Shown here one piece after another: positions 21,932 through 31,073 of a stretch of 64,000 nt of DNA. The notes under the pieces are model-generated. The model worked only from the letters and a program-made list of their open reading frames with translations, did no database searches and had not been told where the DNA came from. The DNA is from JAEZBP01 sp963832725 (GTDB lineage: Bacteria; Myxococcota_A; Polyangia; Polyangiales; Sandaracinaceae), in NCBI GenBank assembly GCA_963832725.1, contig CAWHVG010000005.1:1426001-1490000 (forward strand). The letters run 5' to 3'. Positions within the stretch are counted from its first letter, which is position 1. Each line of letters starts with the position of its first letter. A program made the position numbers and the translations under genes.

Positions 21932-23164
21932 CTAATGCGTGAGCATCAAGTACGCGAAGATGCCCGTCAGCGAGACCTGCACGGCGCTGAAGCCGAGCCG
22001 GACCTTCCGCAGATCGCTCCACGCCTTGGCGAGCAACACCATCATCACGAAGAGGCCGATGGTGACGGCGCTCGCCATCGGCACGCCGAGCGAGCCGGCG
22101 TGGAAGATCTCGCTGTGCTTGATGCCGCGGCCGAGCACCGAGCCGTGCAGCACCAACAGATGGACGACGTAGATGATCAGCGACTCGGCGCCGACCAGCT
22201 TCACCCAAGAGAGCGTGCTCTGCGCGAAGCGCGTGCCGCGCGTGGACGAGCTCGCGCTCAAGAGCCCGAGCTTCTCGAGCGCGCGCTCCAGGAAGCAGAG
22301 CACCGCCAGCACGCCCAGGATGTTGCCCAGCCGCCAGAAGAAGAAGAGCGGGTTGGTCTTCCAGAAGTTGTGCTCGGGCCACGGCCACACGCCGAGGCGG
22401 TCGAACAGGATCGGCCCGATCAGGAAGAGCGCCGCCAGCGCGGCGAAGGGCCAGCGGACCCGCGCGCTCACCGACTCGACGCCGCCGGAGACCCCGACCG
22501 CGTACGCGACCACGATGCCGAGGAAGGTGAAACCGGCCCACGGCACGAGCGGGAAGATGGAGCCGGTGCTCGCGTTCACGTAGCCGGCCAGCCAGACCGG
22601 CAGCACGCCCGAGAAATCGATGTTCCAGATCCACGGCGCGGCCAGGATGAAGAACGCGGCCAACGAGCCGACGATGGCCACGAAGACGCGCTTGTTCTTC
22701 ACCACCATCAACAGGACCTGGCAGATGGCCAGGCTGACGCCGATGTGCTGGAGGACGTCGACCTGGAACATGCGCGCGATGCGATCCGGGTCGTCCATCG
22801 AGAGGAGCCGCCGGAGCGAGAGCGTCGGCAGGTGCAGGCCGTAGCCGATGACCAGCAGCCAGGCGTAACGCTTGAAGCGCTTCCGGGCGGCCGGGCCACC
22901 CGTCACGTGCTGGGTCCAGCCGCGGAAGGTCGTGTAGCCGAAGGCCAAGCCGGCGCCGAAGAGGAACATCGGCGCCGTGTAGCCGTGCACGAAGGAGTGG
23001 TGCGGGTACCAGCCTTGGTGCTTGACGGCCGGGCTCAAGAGCGTGCTGAAGACGTGGCCCTCGACCATCAGGCACACGGCGCAGAAGCGAAAGAGGTCGA
23101 GCGCCAGCCAGCGGCTCGATCGTCCGGTCGCGTTCGCTGCGGTCTGGGAGAGGACTGTGCTCAT
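21932..23164 (-). CDS. membrane acyltransferase, HGSNAT/DUF1624-like
   Basis: 410 residues with about ten membrane spans. The first span block WLALDLFRFCAVCLMVEGHVF matches the opening helix of the heparan-alpha-glucosaminide acetyltransferase/DUF1624 family (RxxALDxxRGxxxxxMxxxH), with the conserved His in the membrane. Others include PMFLFGAGLAFGYTTF and WAGFTFLGIVVAYAVG. Family role: passing an acyl group across the membrane to sugars; the acceptor here is unknown. The start is set by GGAG eight bases upstream. Confidence 0.82.
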   Translation of the reverse strand: MSTVLSQTAANATGRSSRWLALDLFRFCAVCLMVEGHVFSTLLSPAVKHQGWYPHHSFVHGYTAPMFLFGAGLAFGYTTFRGWTQHVTGGPAARKRFKRYAWLLVIGYGLHLPTLSLRRLLSMDDPDRIARMFQVDVLQHIGVSLAICQVLLMVVKNKRVFVAIVGSLAAFFILAAPWIWNIDFSGVLPVWLAGYVNASTGSIFPLVPWAGFTFLGIVVAYAVGVSGGVESVSARVRWPFAALAALFLIGPILFDRLGVWPWPEHNFWKTNPLFFFWRLGNILGVLAVLCFLERALEKLGLLSASSSTRGTRFAQSTLSWVKLVGAESLIIYVVHLLVLHGSVLGRGIKHSEIFHAGSLGVPMASAVTIGLFVMMVLLAKAWSDLRKVRLGFSAVQVSLTGIFAYLMLTH

Positions 23165-23329
23165 TCGTGCGGCTCCGGAGCCTCCCCGGGCGGCCGGAAT
23201 TCCGCACGAGACGGGCCCTCCGTCAAGCGGCGGCTGCGCGACGCTGAACATACAGGCAGGAGCGCCGAGGCGTGTCGGGATCTCCCCGAGCCCGGATGCC
23301 CCGCCGACCGCGAAGCAGTCGCTGCGCCC

Positions 23330-24349
23330 TCATTCCAGCGGCTTCACCCGGACGACTACCTTGCCGAAGTGGCTCCCGCTCTTCAGGTGCCGGATGGCGT
23401 CCGGCAGCTCTTCGAACGCGAACGCCCGGTCCACCACCGGCGTCAGCTCCGCCGCCTCCAGCGCGGCGCACATCCGCTCGAAGGCCTCGCGCGAGCCGAC
23501 CAGCACGCCCTGCATGCGCACCGCGTTCATCAGCACGCGGGTGAGCGCGATCGGGCCCGCCGCGCCGTCGAGCACGCCGATGACGCTGATGGTGCCGCCG
23601 GGGCGCACGGCGATCAGCGACTGCTCCATCGTGCCCGCGCCGCCGACCTCGACCACGTGGTCCACGCCCGCGCCGCCGCTCAGCTTTCGCGCCGTCTTCC
23701 CCCACTCGGGATCGGCGACGTAGTCGATGGTCTGCCAGGCGCCGAGCGCCGTCAGCCGCTCGCGCTTCTCCTCTTTGCTGGAGGTCGCGATGACGCGCGC
23801 GCCGCCGAGCTGGGCGAGCTGCAGCGCGAACACCGACACGCCTCCGCTACCCTGGACGAGCACCGTCTGCCCGGGCCCGACCTGGCCCTGCTCGAAGAGC
23901 GCCGACCACGCCGTCAGCGCCGCACAGGGCAGCGTCGCGGCCTCCTCGTCGCTCAGGTAGGTCGGCACGGCCGTGACGCCCTCGGCGTCGAGCACGACCG
24001 CCTCGGCGGCCATCCCGTCGAGCGGGCTGCCCAGCGTGCTGGAGAGCTTCTCTTTGTTCGGCGGCCCGGCGATCCAGCGCTGCGCGAACGAGGCGGTGAC
24101 GCGATCGCCCACCTTCACCCGCGTGACGCCCGCGCCCACCGCGTCGACGACGCCGACCCCGTCCGAGAGCGGCACCAGCGGCAGCTTCTGGCGCGGGTTG
24201 TAGAGCCCGGCCACCACCATCCAGTCCCGGTAGTTCAGGCTGCAGGCCGACACGCGCACGCGCACCTGCCCGGCTCCGGGCTGCGGCTCCTCCCGCTCGA
24301 CCAGGGCGAGCTGCTCGGCGCCGAATTCGTTGAGCTGCCAGACTCTCAC
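23330..24349 (-). CDS. NAD(P)-dependent zinc-type alcohol dehydrogenase/quinone oxidoreductase
   Basis: 339 residues of the medium-chain reductase superfamily. N-terminal GroES-like domain (RVSACSLNYRDWMVVAGLY, PLSDGVGVVDAVGAGVTRVKVGDRV), then a Rossmann domain (TVLVQGSGGVSVFALQLAQLGGARVIATS). NYRD and the lack of the Cys/His catalytic zinc set indicate the zinc-independent quinone-oxidoreductase-like branch (YogA/MDR type). A GTG start at 24349 with a very strong GGAGGTGAG site just upstream fixes the N-terminus. Substrate unknown. Confidence 0.9.
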   Translation of the reverse strand: MRVWQLNEFGAEQLALVEREEPQPGAGQVRVRVSACSLNYRDWMVVAGLYNPRQKLPLVPLSDGVGVVDAVGAGVTRVKVGDRVTASFAQRWIAGPPNKEKLSSTLGSPLDGMAAEAVVLDAEGVTAVPTYLSDEEAATLPCAALTAWSALFEQGQVGPGQTVLVQGSGGVSVFALQLAQLGGARVIATSSKEEKRERLTALGAWQTIDYVADPEWGKTARKLSGGAGVDHVVEVGGAGTMEQSLIAVRPGGTISVIGVLDGAAGPIALTRVLMNAVRMQGVLVGSREAFERMCAALEAAELTPVVDRAFAFEELPDAIRHLKSGSHFGKVVVRVKPLE

Positions 24350-24534
24350 GGGCTCACCTCCGGCCGGCAAGGTAGCAGCCCTGCCAACCCCAAACCGCAG
24401 CTCGCGACCTCGGACCGAACATGGCCGAGCGCGATGGCTCCGGAGACCCCGCTCTCCGTGGCTCGGGAGCTCGAGAGGCGAGGGAAAAGCCACCTATCAC
24501 CCGTTCGGGCGAAGGCGTGGCGGTCGACTGCTGC

Positions 24535-24540
24535 TATCCT
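24535..24540 (+). promoter_or_regulatory. candidate -10 element, leaderless start
   Basis: TATCCT ends 7 nt before the ATG at 24548, with no Shine-Dalgarno site. Confidence 0.45.
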
Positions 24541-24547
24541 CCCCGCG

Positions 24548-25402
24548 ATGTGGGCCCGAGAGGTCGCGAAACGTCGCATCGGTGAGGTGCTGGACGGCCG
24601 CTACGAGCTTCGCTCGCTGATCGGCATCGGGATGACCGGCGCCGTGTACGAGGCGATGCACCGCTACACCCATCGCGAGGTGGCGGTGAAGGTCATGCAC
24701 CAGCAGCTCGTCGGCGACGACGACGCGGTCGCGCGTTTTCTGCGCGAGGCCAAGGCGGTCGCCAAGATCGGCCACCCGGCCATCGTCGGGGTCGCGGACG
24801 CGGGCACGACCGGCGACAACTGGCCCTACGTCGTGCTGGAGCTGCTCCGCGGTCGCTCGCTGGGCACGCGCTTGGCCGACGGGGCGCTCCCCCACGACGA
24901 GGTGATCGCGATGGGCCTCGAGCTGCTCGACGGGCTCGGCGCCGCCCACCAAAACGGCATCGCGCACCGCGACATCAAGCCGGACAACGTCTTCCTCCTC
25001 GACGTCGCCGAGGGGCCGCGGGTGAAGATCCTCGACTTCGGCGTGGCCAAGAACCTCGAGAGCACGGGCAGCAGCGCCGTGCTGACCAAGCCCGGCACCA
25101 CCGTCGGCACCCCGAACTACATGAGCCCCGAGCAGGCGCGCGGGCAGACCATCGACCCGCGCACCGATCTCTGGTCGGCCGGCGCGGTGCTCTTCCACGC
25201 CGCGGCGGGGCGACCGCCCTTCGTGGAGAGGAGCGTCCCCGCGCTGCTGCTCAAGGTGGTCACGACGAGACCGCCGCGACTCGACGAGATTTGCCCCGAC
25301 GCGCCCGAGAACCTGAAGAAGGCGATCGACGGCGCGCTGGAGCCCGACGTCGAGCAGCGCTGGCCGAACGCCGGCGCCATGGCCGACGCGCTCCGCGGCT
25401 GA
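24548..25402 (+). CDS. Hanks-type Ser/Thr protein kinase (second of four)
   Basis: 284 residues, essentially only a kinase domain: LIGIGMTGAVYEAM loop, VAVKVMH Lys, catalytic loop AHRDIKPDNVFLL near residue 139, ILDFGVAK, GTPNYMSPEQARG activation segment. The Gly loop is GIGMTG rather than GxGxxG, so slightly degenerate. No transmembrane or sensor domain is present. It ends EQRWPNAGAMADALRG, and that coding end plus the stop is copied three more times just downstream. It is divergent from the oxidoreductase gene. Confidence 0.92.
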   Translation: MWAREVAKRRIGEVLDGRYELRSLIGIGMTGAVYEAMHRYTHREVAVKVMHQQLVGDDDAVARFLREAKAVAKIGHPAIVGVADAGTTGDNWPYVVLELLRGRSLGTRLADGALPHDEVIAMGLELLDGLGAAHQNGIAHRDIKPDNVFLLDVAEGPRVKILDFGVAKNLESTGSSAVLTKPGTTVGTPNYMSPEQARGQTIDPRTDLWSAGAVLFHAAAGRPPFVERSVPALLLKVVTTRPPRLDEICPDAPENLKKAIDGALEPDVEQRWPNAGAMADALRG

Positions 25403-25640
25403 AGCGCCTCGGGACGCGGTCGACATCGAGCAGCGCTGGCCGAACGACCGCGTCATACCCGACGCGCTCCGCGGCTGAAGCGCCTCGGGACGCGGTCGAC
25501 ATCGAGCAGCGCTGGCCGAACGCCGGCGCCATGGCCGACGCGCTCCGCGGCTGAAGCGCCTCGGGACGCGGTCGACATCGAGCAGCGCTGGCCGAACGCC
25601 GGCGCCATGGCCGACGCGCTCCGCGGCTGAAGCGCCTCGG
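25350..25640. repeat. 76-bp tandem repeat copying the kinase 3' end
   Basis: Units start at 25404, 25480 and 25556 with an exact 76-bp period, and the kinase end itself is a fourth, partial copy. Each unit carries the last codons of the kinase and its TGA (stops at 25402, 25478, 25554, 25630). The middle copy has a variant block (about 25450-25461). Since 76 is not a multiple of three, the copies lie in successive frames. Confidence 0.92.
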
Positions 25641-25845
25641 GATGCGCGGCCGCGGTGGATGCGCGCCGTGGCCATGCGCTGCGCCCCGTGTCGTTCGCGG
25701 CGGGTCGTTCGCATGGTCGGTCGTGCAGCAATCGTCGCCACCGTGGCGGCGCGCGCCCGCGTACGAGAGGAACGCTCCACCGCGAGCGGGTCCACGCGCC
25801 GGCACGGGCCGTGCGTCGCTCCGTCAGGGAGCGAGGAGGAGAGCG

Positions 25846-26277
25846 ATGTCGAAGCACGACCCCTTCGAGGCCACGATCCACAAGAGCAACGAGTGGCTCT
25901 CGACGATCATGCGCCGACTGCACTGGGACGATCGCTATCGAGCCTGGGCGGCGTTGCGAGCGGTGCTGCACGTCCTGCGCGACCGCCTCACCGTGGACGA
26001 GGCCGCCTCTCTCGGCGCCCAGCTCCCGCTGCTGATCCGCGGCGCGTACTACGAGGGCTGGAGCCCGAACGGCAAGCCCGAGCGCATCAAGCACGACGCG
26101 GAGTTCGTGCGGCGGGTCTCGGCGCAGATGCGCGGCTACCACGAGGTGATCGACGACATGGAGGAGGTCACGCGGGTCGTCCTCGACACGCTGACCGACC
26201 ACGTCTCCGTCGGCGAGGCCGACCACCTCGCCCGCGTGCTGCCCAAGGAGATCGGCCAGCTCCTCGTGGCCTACTGA
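25846..26277 (+). CDS. DUF2267 family protein
   Basis: 143 residues, all-helical. N-terminus FEATIHKSNEWLSTIMRRLHWDDRYRAWAALRAVLHVLRDRL and GAQLPLLIRGAYYEGW match DUF2267, a duplicated helical unit; the second unit is EVTRVVLDTLTDHVSVGEADHLARVLPKEI. Function in the family is unknown. A strong GAGGAGGAG site precedes the ATG. It is 9 bp from the polX start and likely cotranscribed. Confidence 0.88.
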   Translation: MSKHDPFEATIHKSNEWLSTIMRRLHWDDRYRAWAALRAVLHVLRDRLTVDEAASLGAQLPLLIRGAYYEGWSPNGKPERIKHDAEFVRRVSAQMRGYHEVIDDMEEVTRVVLDTLTDHVSVGEADHLARVLPKEIGQLLVAY

Positions 26278-26286
26278 AGACGCACC

Positions 26287-28059
26287 ATGCCCCGACGTAC
26301 CAAGCGCGCCACGCCGCACAACGAAGACGTGAGCCGCGCGCTGCGGGAGATGGCGCTCTTCCTCGAGATGGACAGCGTGCCCTTCAAGCCGCAGGCGTAC
26401 GAGAGGGCCGCGTACGCTGTGGCTGCGCTCGACCGGCCGGTCGCTTCGATCTACCGAGAGGGAGGTGTCGGGGCGCTGGCCGCGCTGCCCGGCATCGGCA
26501 AGGGCATCGCCGAGCGTGTCGGGCAGCTCGTCGACGAAGGCCACATCGACGATCTCGACGATCTCCGCCATCACACGCCGATCGACGTGCTCGCGCTGAC
26601 GTCGATCGAGGGCGTCGGCGCCAAGATCGCCCGCGCGCTCTACGCCGCCCTGAACGTGCGCACCCTCGACGAGCTCGAGCACGCCGCCGAGACCGGACGC
26701 ATCCGCTCGCTGCCGCACTTCGGCGAGCGGAGCGAGCAGAAGATCCTGGCCTCGCTCCGCCTCCACGCCGCCGCCGGCGGTCGCCGGCCGCTGGGGACCG
26801 TGTTGCCGCTCGCGCAGCGGATCGAGCGCGCGCTGAGAAACGTCGACGGCGTGCTGAAAGCGGCCGTGGCCGGCTCCATCCGCCGGCGCAAGGACACCAT
26901 CGGCGACGTTGACGTGCTCGTCGCGGCGAACAACCCGTCGTGCGTCTTCCGCGCGTTCGCCGCCCTGCAGGAGGTCGACACCGTCCTCGCCACCGGCCCC
27001 ACCAAGACGATGGTCCGGCTCGCCAACCGGATGGACGCCGACCTGAGAGTGGTGCCCCGCGAGAGCTGGGGCGCGGCGCTGATGTACTTCACCGGCAGCA
27101 AGGCCCACAACATCGCGCTCCGGCGCCGAGCCCAGCGGCGCAAATGGAAGCTGAACGAGTACGGCCTCTTCGCCGGCCCGATGCGGATCGCGGGGCAGAG
27201 CGAAGAAGAGGTGTACGCGGCGCTGGATCTGCCGTGGATCCCGCCCGAGATCCGCGAGAGCGAGGGCGAGATCGAGCGCGCGCAGCAAGGCACGCTGCCG
27301 CTTCTCTTGGCGCCGGGCCAGCTCCGCGGCGATCTCCAGGTCCACACGACCTGGACCGACGGCGCGAGCACAATGGAGGACATGGCCCGCGCGGCGGCGG
27401 CGCTCGGCCGCGAGTACATCGTGATCACCGATCACACCCGCGACCTGGCCATGACCGGCGGCCTGGACGAGGACGGCCTGGTCGAGCAGACGGAGGCGGT
27501 GCGGCGGCTGGACCGACGGCTGCCCTGCATCCGGGTGCTGGCCGGCGCCGAGGTGAACATCCGCCCGGACGGAACCCTCGACGTCGACGACCACGCGCTC
27601 GCCGGGCTCGACCTGGTCGGCGCCGCGATCCACTCGCACTTCACGTTGGACCGCGCGGCGATGACGCGCCGGCTGGTCCGCGCCATCGAGAGCCCCTTCG
27701 TCGACATCATCTTCCACCCGACCTGCCGCGCGCTCGGTCATCGCGCGCCGATCGACTTCGACATCGACGAGGTGCTCCGCGCGGCGGCGCGAACCGGCAC
27801 CGTGCTCGAGCTCGACGCGCAGCCGAGCCGACTGGACCTCCCGGACACACTGCTCCGGCGGGCCATCGAAGCCGGCGTCGCGATCGCGGTCGACTCCGGC
27901 GCCCACAGCGTCGACGAGCTGCGCTTCCTGGACGACTTCGGCTACGCGGTCGCCCGCCGCGGCTGGGTGGAAGCGGCGGACGTGATCAACGCACGCCCGC
28001 TCGATCGGATGCTGGCCAGCCTCCCCCGCGCGCACCACGCCGAGCTCGCCCACGGCTGA
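26287..28059 (+). CDS. polX: DNA polymerase/3'-5' exonuclease PolX
   Basis: 590 residues. Order: helix-hairpin-helix 8-kDa region (residues 1-110; ALPGIGKGIAERV, IEGVGAKIARAL), family-X palm (AGSIRRRKDTIGDVDVLV near 195 with the paired catalytic Asp, and ADLRVV), and a PHP phosphoesterase domain from about 347 (DLQVHTTWTDG, ITDHT, AGAEVNI, HPTCR, AVDSGAHSV). This is the full bacterial PolX layout used in base-excision repair: gap filling plus proofreading and AP-site processing by the PHP site. Key metal-binding residues look intact. Confidence 0.95.
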   Translation: MPRRTKRATPHNEDVSRALREMALFLEMDSVPFKPQAYERAAYAVAALDRPVASIYREGGVGALAALPGIGKGIAERVGQLVDEGHIDDLDDLRHHTPIDVLALTSIEGVGAKIARALYAALNVRTLDELEHAAETGRIRSLPHFGERSEQKILASLRLHAAAGGRRPLGTVLPLAQRIERALRNVDGVLKAAVAGSIRRRKDTIGDVDVLVAANNPSCVFRAFAALQEVDTVLATGPTKTMVRLANRMDADLRVVPRESWGAALMYFTGSKAHNIALRRRAQRRKWKLNEYGLFAGPMRIAGQSEEEVYAALDLPWIPPEIRESEGEIERAQQGTLPLLLAPGQLRGDLQVHTTWTDGASTMEDMARAAAALGREYIVITDHTRDLAMTGGLDEDGLVEQTEAVRRLDRRLPCIRVLAGAEVNIRPDGTLDVDDHALAGLDLVGAAIHSHFTLDRAAMTRRLVRAIESPFVDIIFHPTCRALGHRAPIDFDIDEVLRAAARTGTVLELDAQPSRLDLPDTLLRRAIEAGVAIAVDSGAHSVDELRFLDDFGYAVARRGWVEAADVINARPLDRMLASLPRAHHAELAHG

Positions 28060-28164
28060 ACGCGCGTTCGCCGACGCCGGCTGACCGTCGATGAGCGCGA
28101 GCGACGGCCGGCCGAGCCGCCCGGGCCCTGAACGGCCCGCGATTCCAATCGGCGCCAGCGGTTA

Positions 28165-28170
28165 TAGAAT
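28165..28170 (+). promoter_or_regulatory. candidate -10 element, leaderless start
   Basis: TAGAAT, within TTATAGAAT, ends 7 nt before the ATG at 28178. This is the most consensus-like of the group. Confidence 0.55.
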
Positions 28171-28177
28171 GCCGCCG

Positions 28178-29152
28178 ATGCGTACCGTCTTCCTCACCGT
28201 CCTCCTCTCGCTCTCGTTGGCCGCTTGCGGTGGAGCAGGAGCCTCCCAACCTGCCGTCGCGAGCTCGGGCGGAGCCAGCTCGGACGGAGCCAGCGCGGGC
28301 TCCACCGCGCCCTCCGCGCAGCTCGAGCTCCTCTGTGGGCGCGTCTCCGCGCGCCTACCGGAGAGCACCCAAGTCGATGCGCCCGCCTGCCCCGCGAGAG
28401 CGGTCCGGGTCTTCGGAGCCCAGCGACGGTTCACCGTCACCGACGGCGACTGCCACGCCGAGCTCGTCGCGGCCGAGATCACCGACTCGGACATCTTGCC
28501 CTCCGAAGATCCCAGCACCCCGCAGGTCCAGGACGGCACGTTGGAGGCGGCGCTCGCCGACGGGACGATCCTGCGCGTGCAGTCGAGCGATGTTGGCGCG
28601 TCGTGCGCGTCGTCGGTCGATCATGTGCTCCACGCCATCGCCGCCTCGCTCACGCCCGAGCCCGCCCACGGACCGGTCGTGATGGTCTACAGCCGGCTGG
28701 GACACCGCCTCGAGCTGGACCTGCCGGAGAGCTGGAGCGTGCACGAGCTCGCCGGGCTCGACGACTCCTACCAGTCCGCGTTCGAGATCGTGCCGCCCGA
28801 GGCCATCCACGGCGTCGGGATCGTGGTCAGCGCGTGGCACCGCGATGCGGACACCACCCAGCCCTCGCCCCCCGGTGCTCGGCCCGCCCTCTCGCCCGAC
28901 GCGGGCCCGACGCTCGGCTACCATCCCATCACCGAAGCCAAGTGCATCGCGTACGCGGCCAACGCGGAGCCGCGCATCGACGTCGCGTTGCTGATCTGCC
29001 CCTCGTACTCGGACGCCGACAGCGAGGACGATGATGACGGCGATGCCCCGCAGGTCGACGAGGAGACGGCGCTCGCCGGTGTGCGCGCCGTCGTCGACGA
29101 GTCGTCGTTCGTCGATCAGTTCCGGCGCGCGCAGTTCCTTCCCCCGGAGTGA
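28178..29152 (+). CDS. lipoprotein of unknown function
   Basis: 324 residues. Signal MRTVFLTVLLSLSLAAC (lipobox LAAC), a Gly/Ser/Ala-rich tether, then a domain with Cys pairs (LLCGRVSARLPESTQVDAPAC; GDCHAELVAAEI) and a C-terminal half with LELDLPESWSVHELAG and an acidic loop SDADSEDDDDGDAP. An ATG three codons earlier lies inside the putative -10 box, so I prefer 28178. No named family recognised; probably anchored in an envelope membrane. Confidence 0.75.
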   Translation: MRTVFLTVLLSLSLAACGGAGASQPAVASSGGASSDGASAGSTAPSAQLELLCGRVSARLPESTQVDAPACPARAVRVFGAQRRFTVTDGDCHAELVAAEITDSDILPSEDPSTPQVQDGTLEAALADGTILRVQSSDVGASCASSVDHVLHAIAASLTPEPAHGPVVMVYSRLGHRLELDLPESWSVHELAGLDDSYQSAFEIVPPEAIHGVGIVVSAWHRDADTTQPSPPGARPALSPDAGPTLGYHPITEAKCIAYAANAEPRIDVALLICPSYSDADSEDDDDGDAPQVDEETALAGVRAVVDESSFVDQFRRAQFLPPE

Positions 29153-29351
29153 GGTTCCGCGCGATCATCGCCTCGGGGCCGGTGAGCGCGTAGGGGCAGC
29201 GGCGGCGACACGAGGGCACGACGAGGACGGATGCGCCCCCCATGCTCGTGCGCCGGTGATAAAGTTGCACACGTACGCTGCACGACTGTTCCACTGTCCC
29301 TACGTCCGCGCAGCGTCGCCCGTGATCGACGCGAGCCCCCGATCGAATCGG
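29153..29351. other. intergenic, upstream of kinase operon
   Basis: About 200 bp with a TTGCAC-containing AT-richer patch (29258-29275) that could hold the operon promoter; no gene seen. Confidence 0.35.
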
Positions 29352-31073
29352 ATGCACTTCTGCCCCGAATGCCGCCGCGTGTATCAACACCCGGTCGAGT
29401 ACTGCTCGGCCGACGGAACCGCGACCGCGATGGTCGACGGCGTACACGACCCGCTGGTCGGACTGGTCTTCGACGAACGTTACGAGCTCGTCCGTCAGAT
29501 TGGCGCCGGCGGCAACGGGCTGGTGTACCTCGCGCGGCAGGTCGGACTGGAGCGCTTCGTCGCGCTGAAGATGATGTACGCCGAGCGCATGCAGGAGCCG
29601 CGGTCGCTGAAGCGCTTCGCCCGCGAAGCCCGCGCGCTCGCCGCCCTGGACCACCCCGGCTGTGTCCGCGTGCTCGACTTCCGGGCACCGGAGGACTCGG
29701 TCCCCTACCTGGTCATGGAGCTGGTGGAAGGGCACCCGCTCGGCGACGTGATCGGCGCGGACGGAGTGCCGCCTCAGCACGCCGTGCTGACCGCGCTCCG
29801 GATCGCCGAGGCCGTCGACGCCGCCCACCGCGCCGGCATCGTCCACCGGGACCTGAAGCCCGAGAACGTCATCCTGGACGTCAGGGAGAACGAGCTACGG
29901 GTGCGCCTGATCGACTTCGGGCTCGCGATCGTGGTCGAGAGCGCCGAAGAGGACCGGCTGACCCGGCAAGGCCGCGTGGTGGGCACGCCCGAGTACATGT
30001 CGCCGGAGCAGGTCCGCGGTGGCGACGCCGACGGCCGGAGCGACCTCTATGCGCTGGGTGTGCTGCTCTACGAGCTCGTGGAGGGCTCGCCTCCCTTTCA
30101 CGCGGCCACCCCTTCGGCCACGGCCGCGATGCACATCGAGGACGTGCCGCCTCCGCTGAGCGACCGAGGGCTCCCGCCGGCCGTACACGCCAAGCTCGCG
30201 GCCCTCGTGATGCAGCTCCTCGAGAAGGCCCCCGAGGATCGACCCTCGACCGGCGAGGAGGTGGCGCGGCGCCTCGGCGCGCTCCTGACCGAGCTGCCGG
30301 ACGCGGGGCCCGCGACGGCGTTGCTCGACGGAGCGGACCCCTGGCAGGTCGACTCCGAGGTCCGCGCGCTCGGCTCCACCACCGAGTCCAACGACATCCC
30401 GCGGGGGCTGAACGAGAACACGGCCACGAAGGACGCCCCGAAGACGAAGCGCTGGCGCGTCCCGGCGGCGATCGGAGCCGGCGTCCTGGTCGTCGGGCTC
30501 GCGGTGCTCGTCCCCTGGATGCTCATGCACGGCGGCGACGAGAACGTGGCGGCCACCGCGCCCGCGCCGAGCGCGGAGGCGCCTGCCGAACCTCCCGAAG
30601 GTCGCCTCGAGCTGGAGCCCATCGCCACTCCGGAGCAGACGCCGACGACGGGGCTCCGGCGCGCCGGCACCATCGAGCTTCCCGGGGGCGCGGCCCAGGA
30701 GGACTACGAGTCCGCGCTCCGGGCGCTCTCGGCGTCGCTCTCGGCCGAGGGCCTCCGCCCGCGCGACGTCCGCAGCAACCCGCGCGGTGCCAGGGCGTGG
30801 GCCGCGCAGTCCCAGGCGGCGCGAGCGAGGAGCTACGCCACCGCCGTCGAGCGCCTCGGCGAGGTTCGCGCGGTGGCCAACTCGCGCACCGCACACGAAT
30901 GGATGGTCTATCGGCTTCAAGCCGTGGAGCGCCGGTTGGGATCGCCCCCTCCGCGCGCGCTGGCGCCCCGTTTGCGCGCCCTCTGGGCCACGCTGGAGGC
31001 GTCATCGACCTCGCCGATGGGCGTTAGGCGTTTCATGAGCCGGATCGATCAGCTCGAGAGGGAGGCACGGTGA
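29352..31073 (+). CDS. membrane Ser/Thr kinase with N-terminal zinc ribbon (third of four)
   Basis: 573 residues. It begins MHFCPECRRVYQHPVEYCSADG, a short Cys-based zinc ribbon, then a kinase domain (IGAGGNGLVYLAR, VALKMMY, IVHRDLKPENVIL near residue 165, LIDFGLA, GTPEYMSPEQVRG), then one membrane span (AAIGAGVLVVGLAVLVPWML, about 375-395) and an extracytoplasmic region of about 180 residues with Arg/Ala-rich helices. All catalytic residues are present. The TGA overlaps the GTG of the next gene (GTGA), so the secreted partner is translationally coupled and may be a sensor or ligand partner; that role is inference. Confidence 0.93.
   Translation: MHFCPECRRVYQHPVEYCSADGTATAMVDGVHDPLVGLVFDERYELVRQIGAGGNGLVYLARQVGLERFVALKMMYAERMQEPRSLKRFAREARALAALDHPGCVRVLDFRAPEDSVPYLVMELVEGHPLGDVIGADGVPPQHAVLTALRIAEAVDAAHRAGIVHRDLKPENVILDVRENELRVRLIDFGLAIVVESAEEDRLTRQGRVVGTPEYMSPEQVRGGDADGRSDLYALGVLLYELVEGSPPFHAATPSATAAMHIEDVPPPLSDRGLPPAVHAKLAALVMQLLEKAPEDRPSTGEEVARRLGALLTELPDAGPATALLDGADPWQVDSEVRALGSTTESNDIPRGLNENTATKDAPKTKRWRVPAAIGAGVLVVGLAVLVPWMLMHGGDENVAATAPAPSAEAPAEPPEGRLELEPIATPEQTPTTGLRRAGTIELPGGAAQEDYESALRALSASLSAEGLRPRDVRSNPRGARAWAAQSQAARARSYATAVERLGEVRAVANSRTAHEWMVYRLQAVERRLGSPPPRALAPRLRALWATLEASSTSPMGVRRFMSRIDQLEREAR

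Noticed and set aside
21600..21935. Plus-strand Thr/Lys/Ala-repeat peptide and minus-strand VFVGA-repeat peptide
   Set aside because: Both are translations of the tandem DNA repeat, without starts, signals or neighbours that support a gene.
20417..25402. One open frame of 1661 codons spanning two kinase domains
   Set aside because: Between the kinases it runs antisense through two clear minus-strand genes (acyltransferase, oxidoreductase) and has no protein-like sequence there. High GC makes long spurious frames common.
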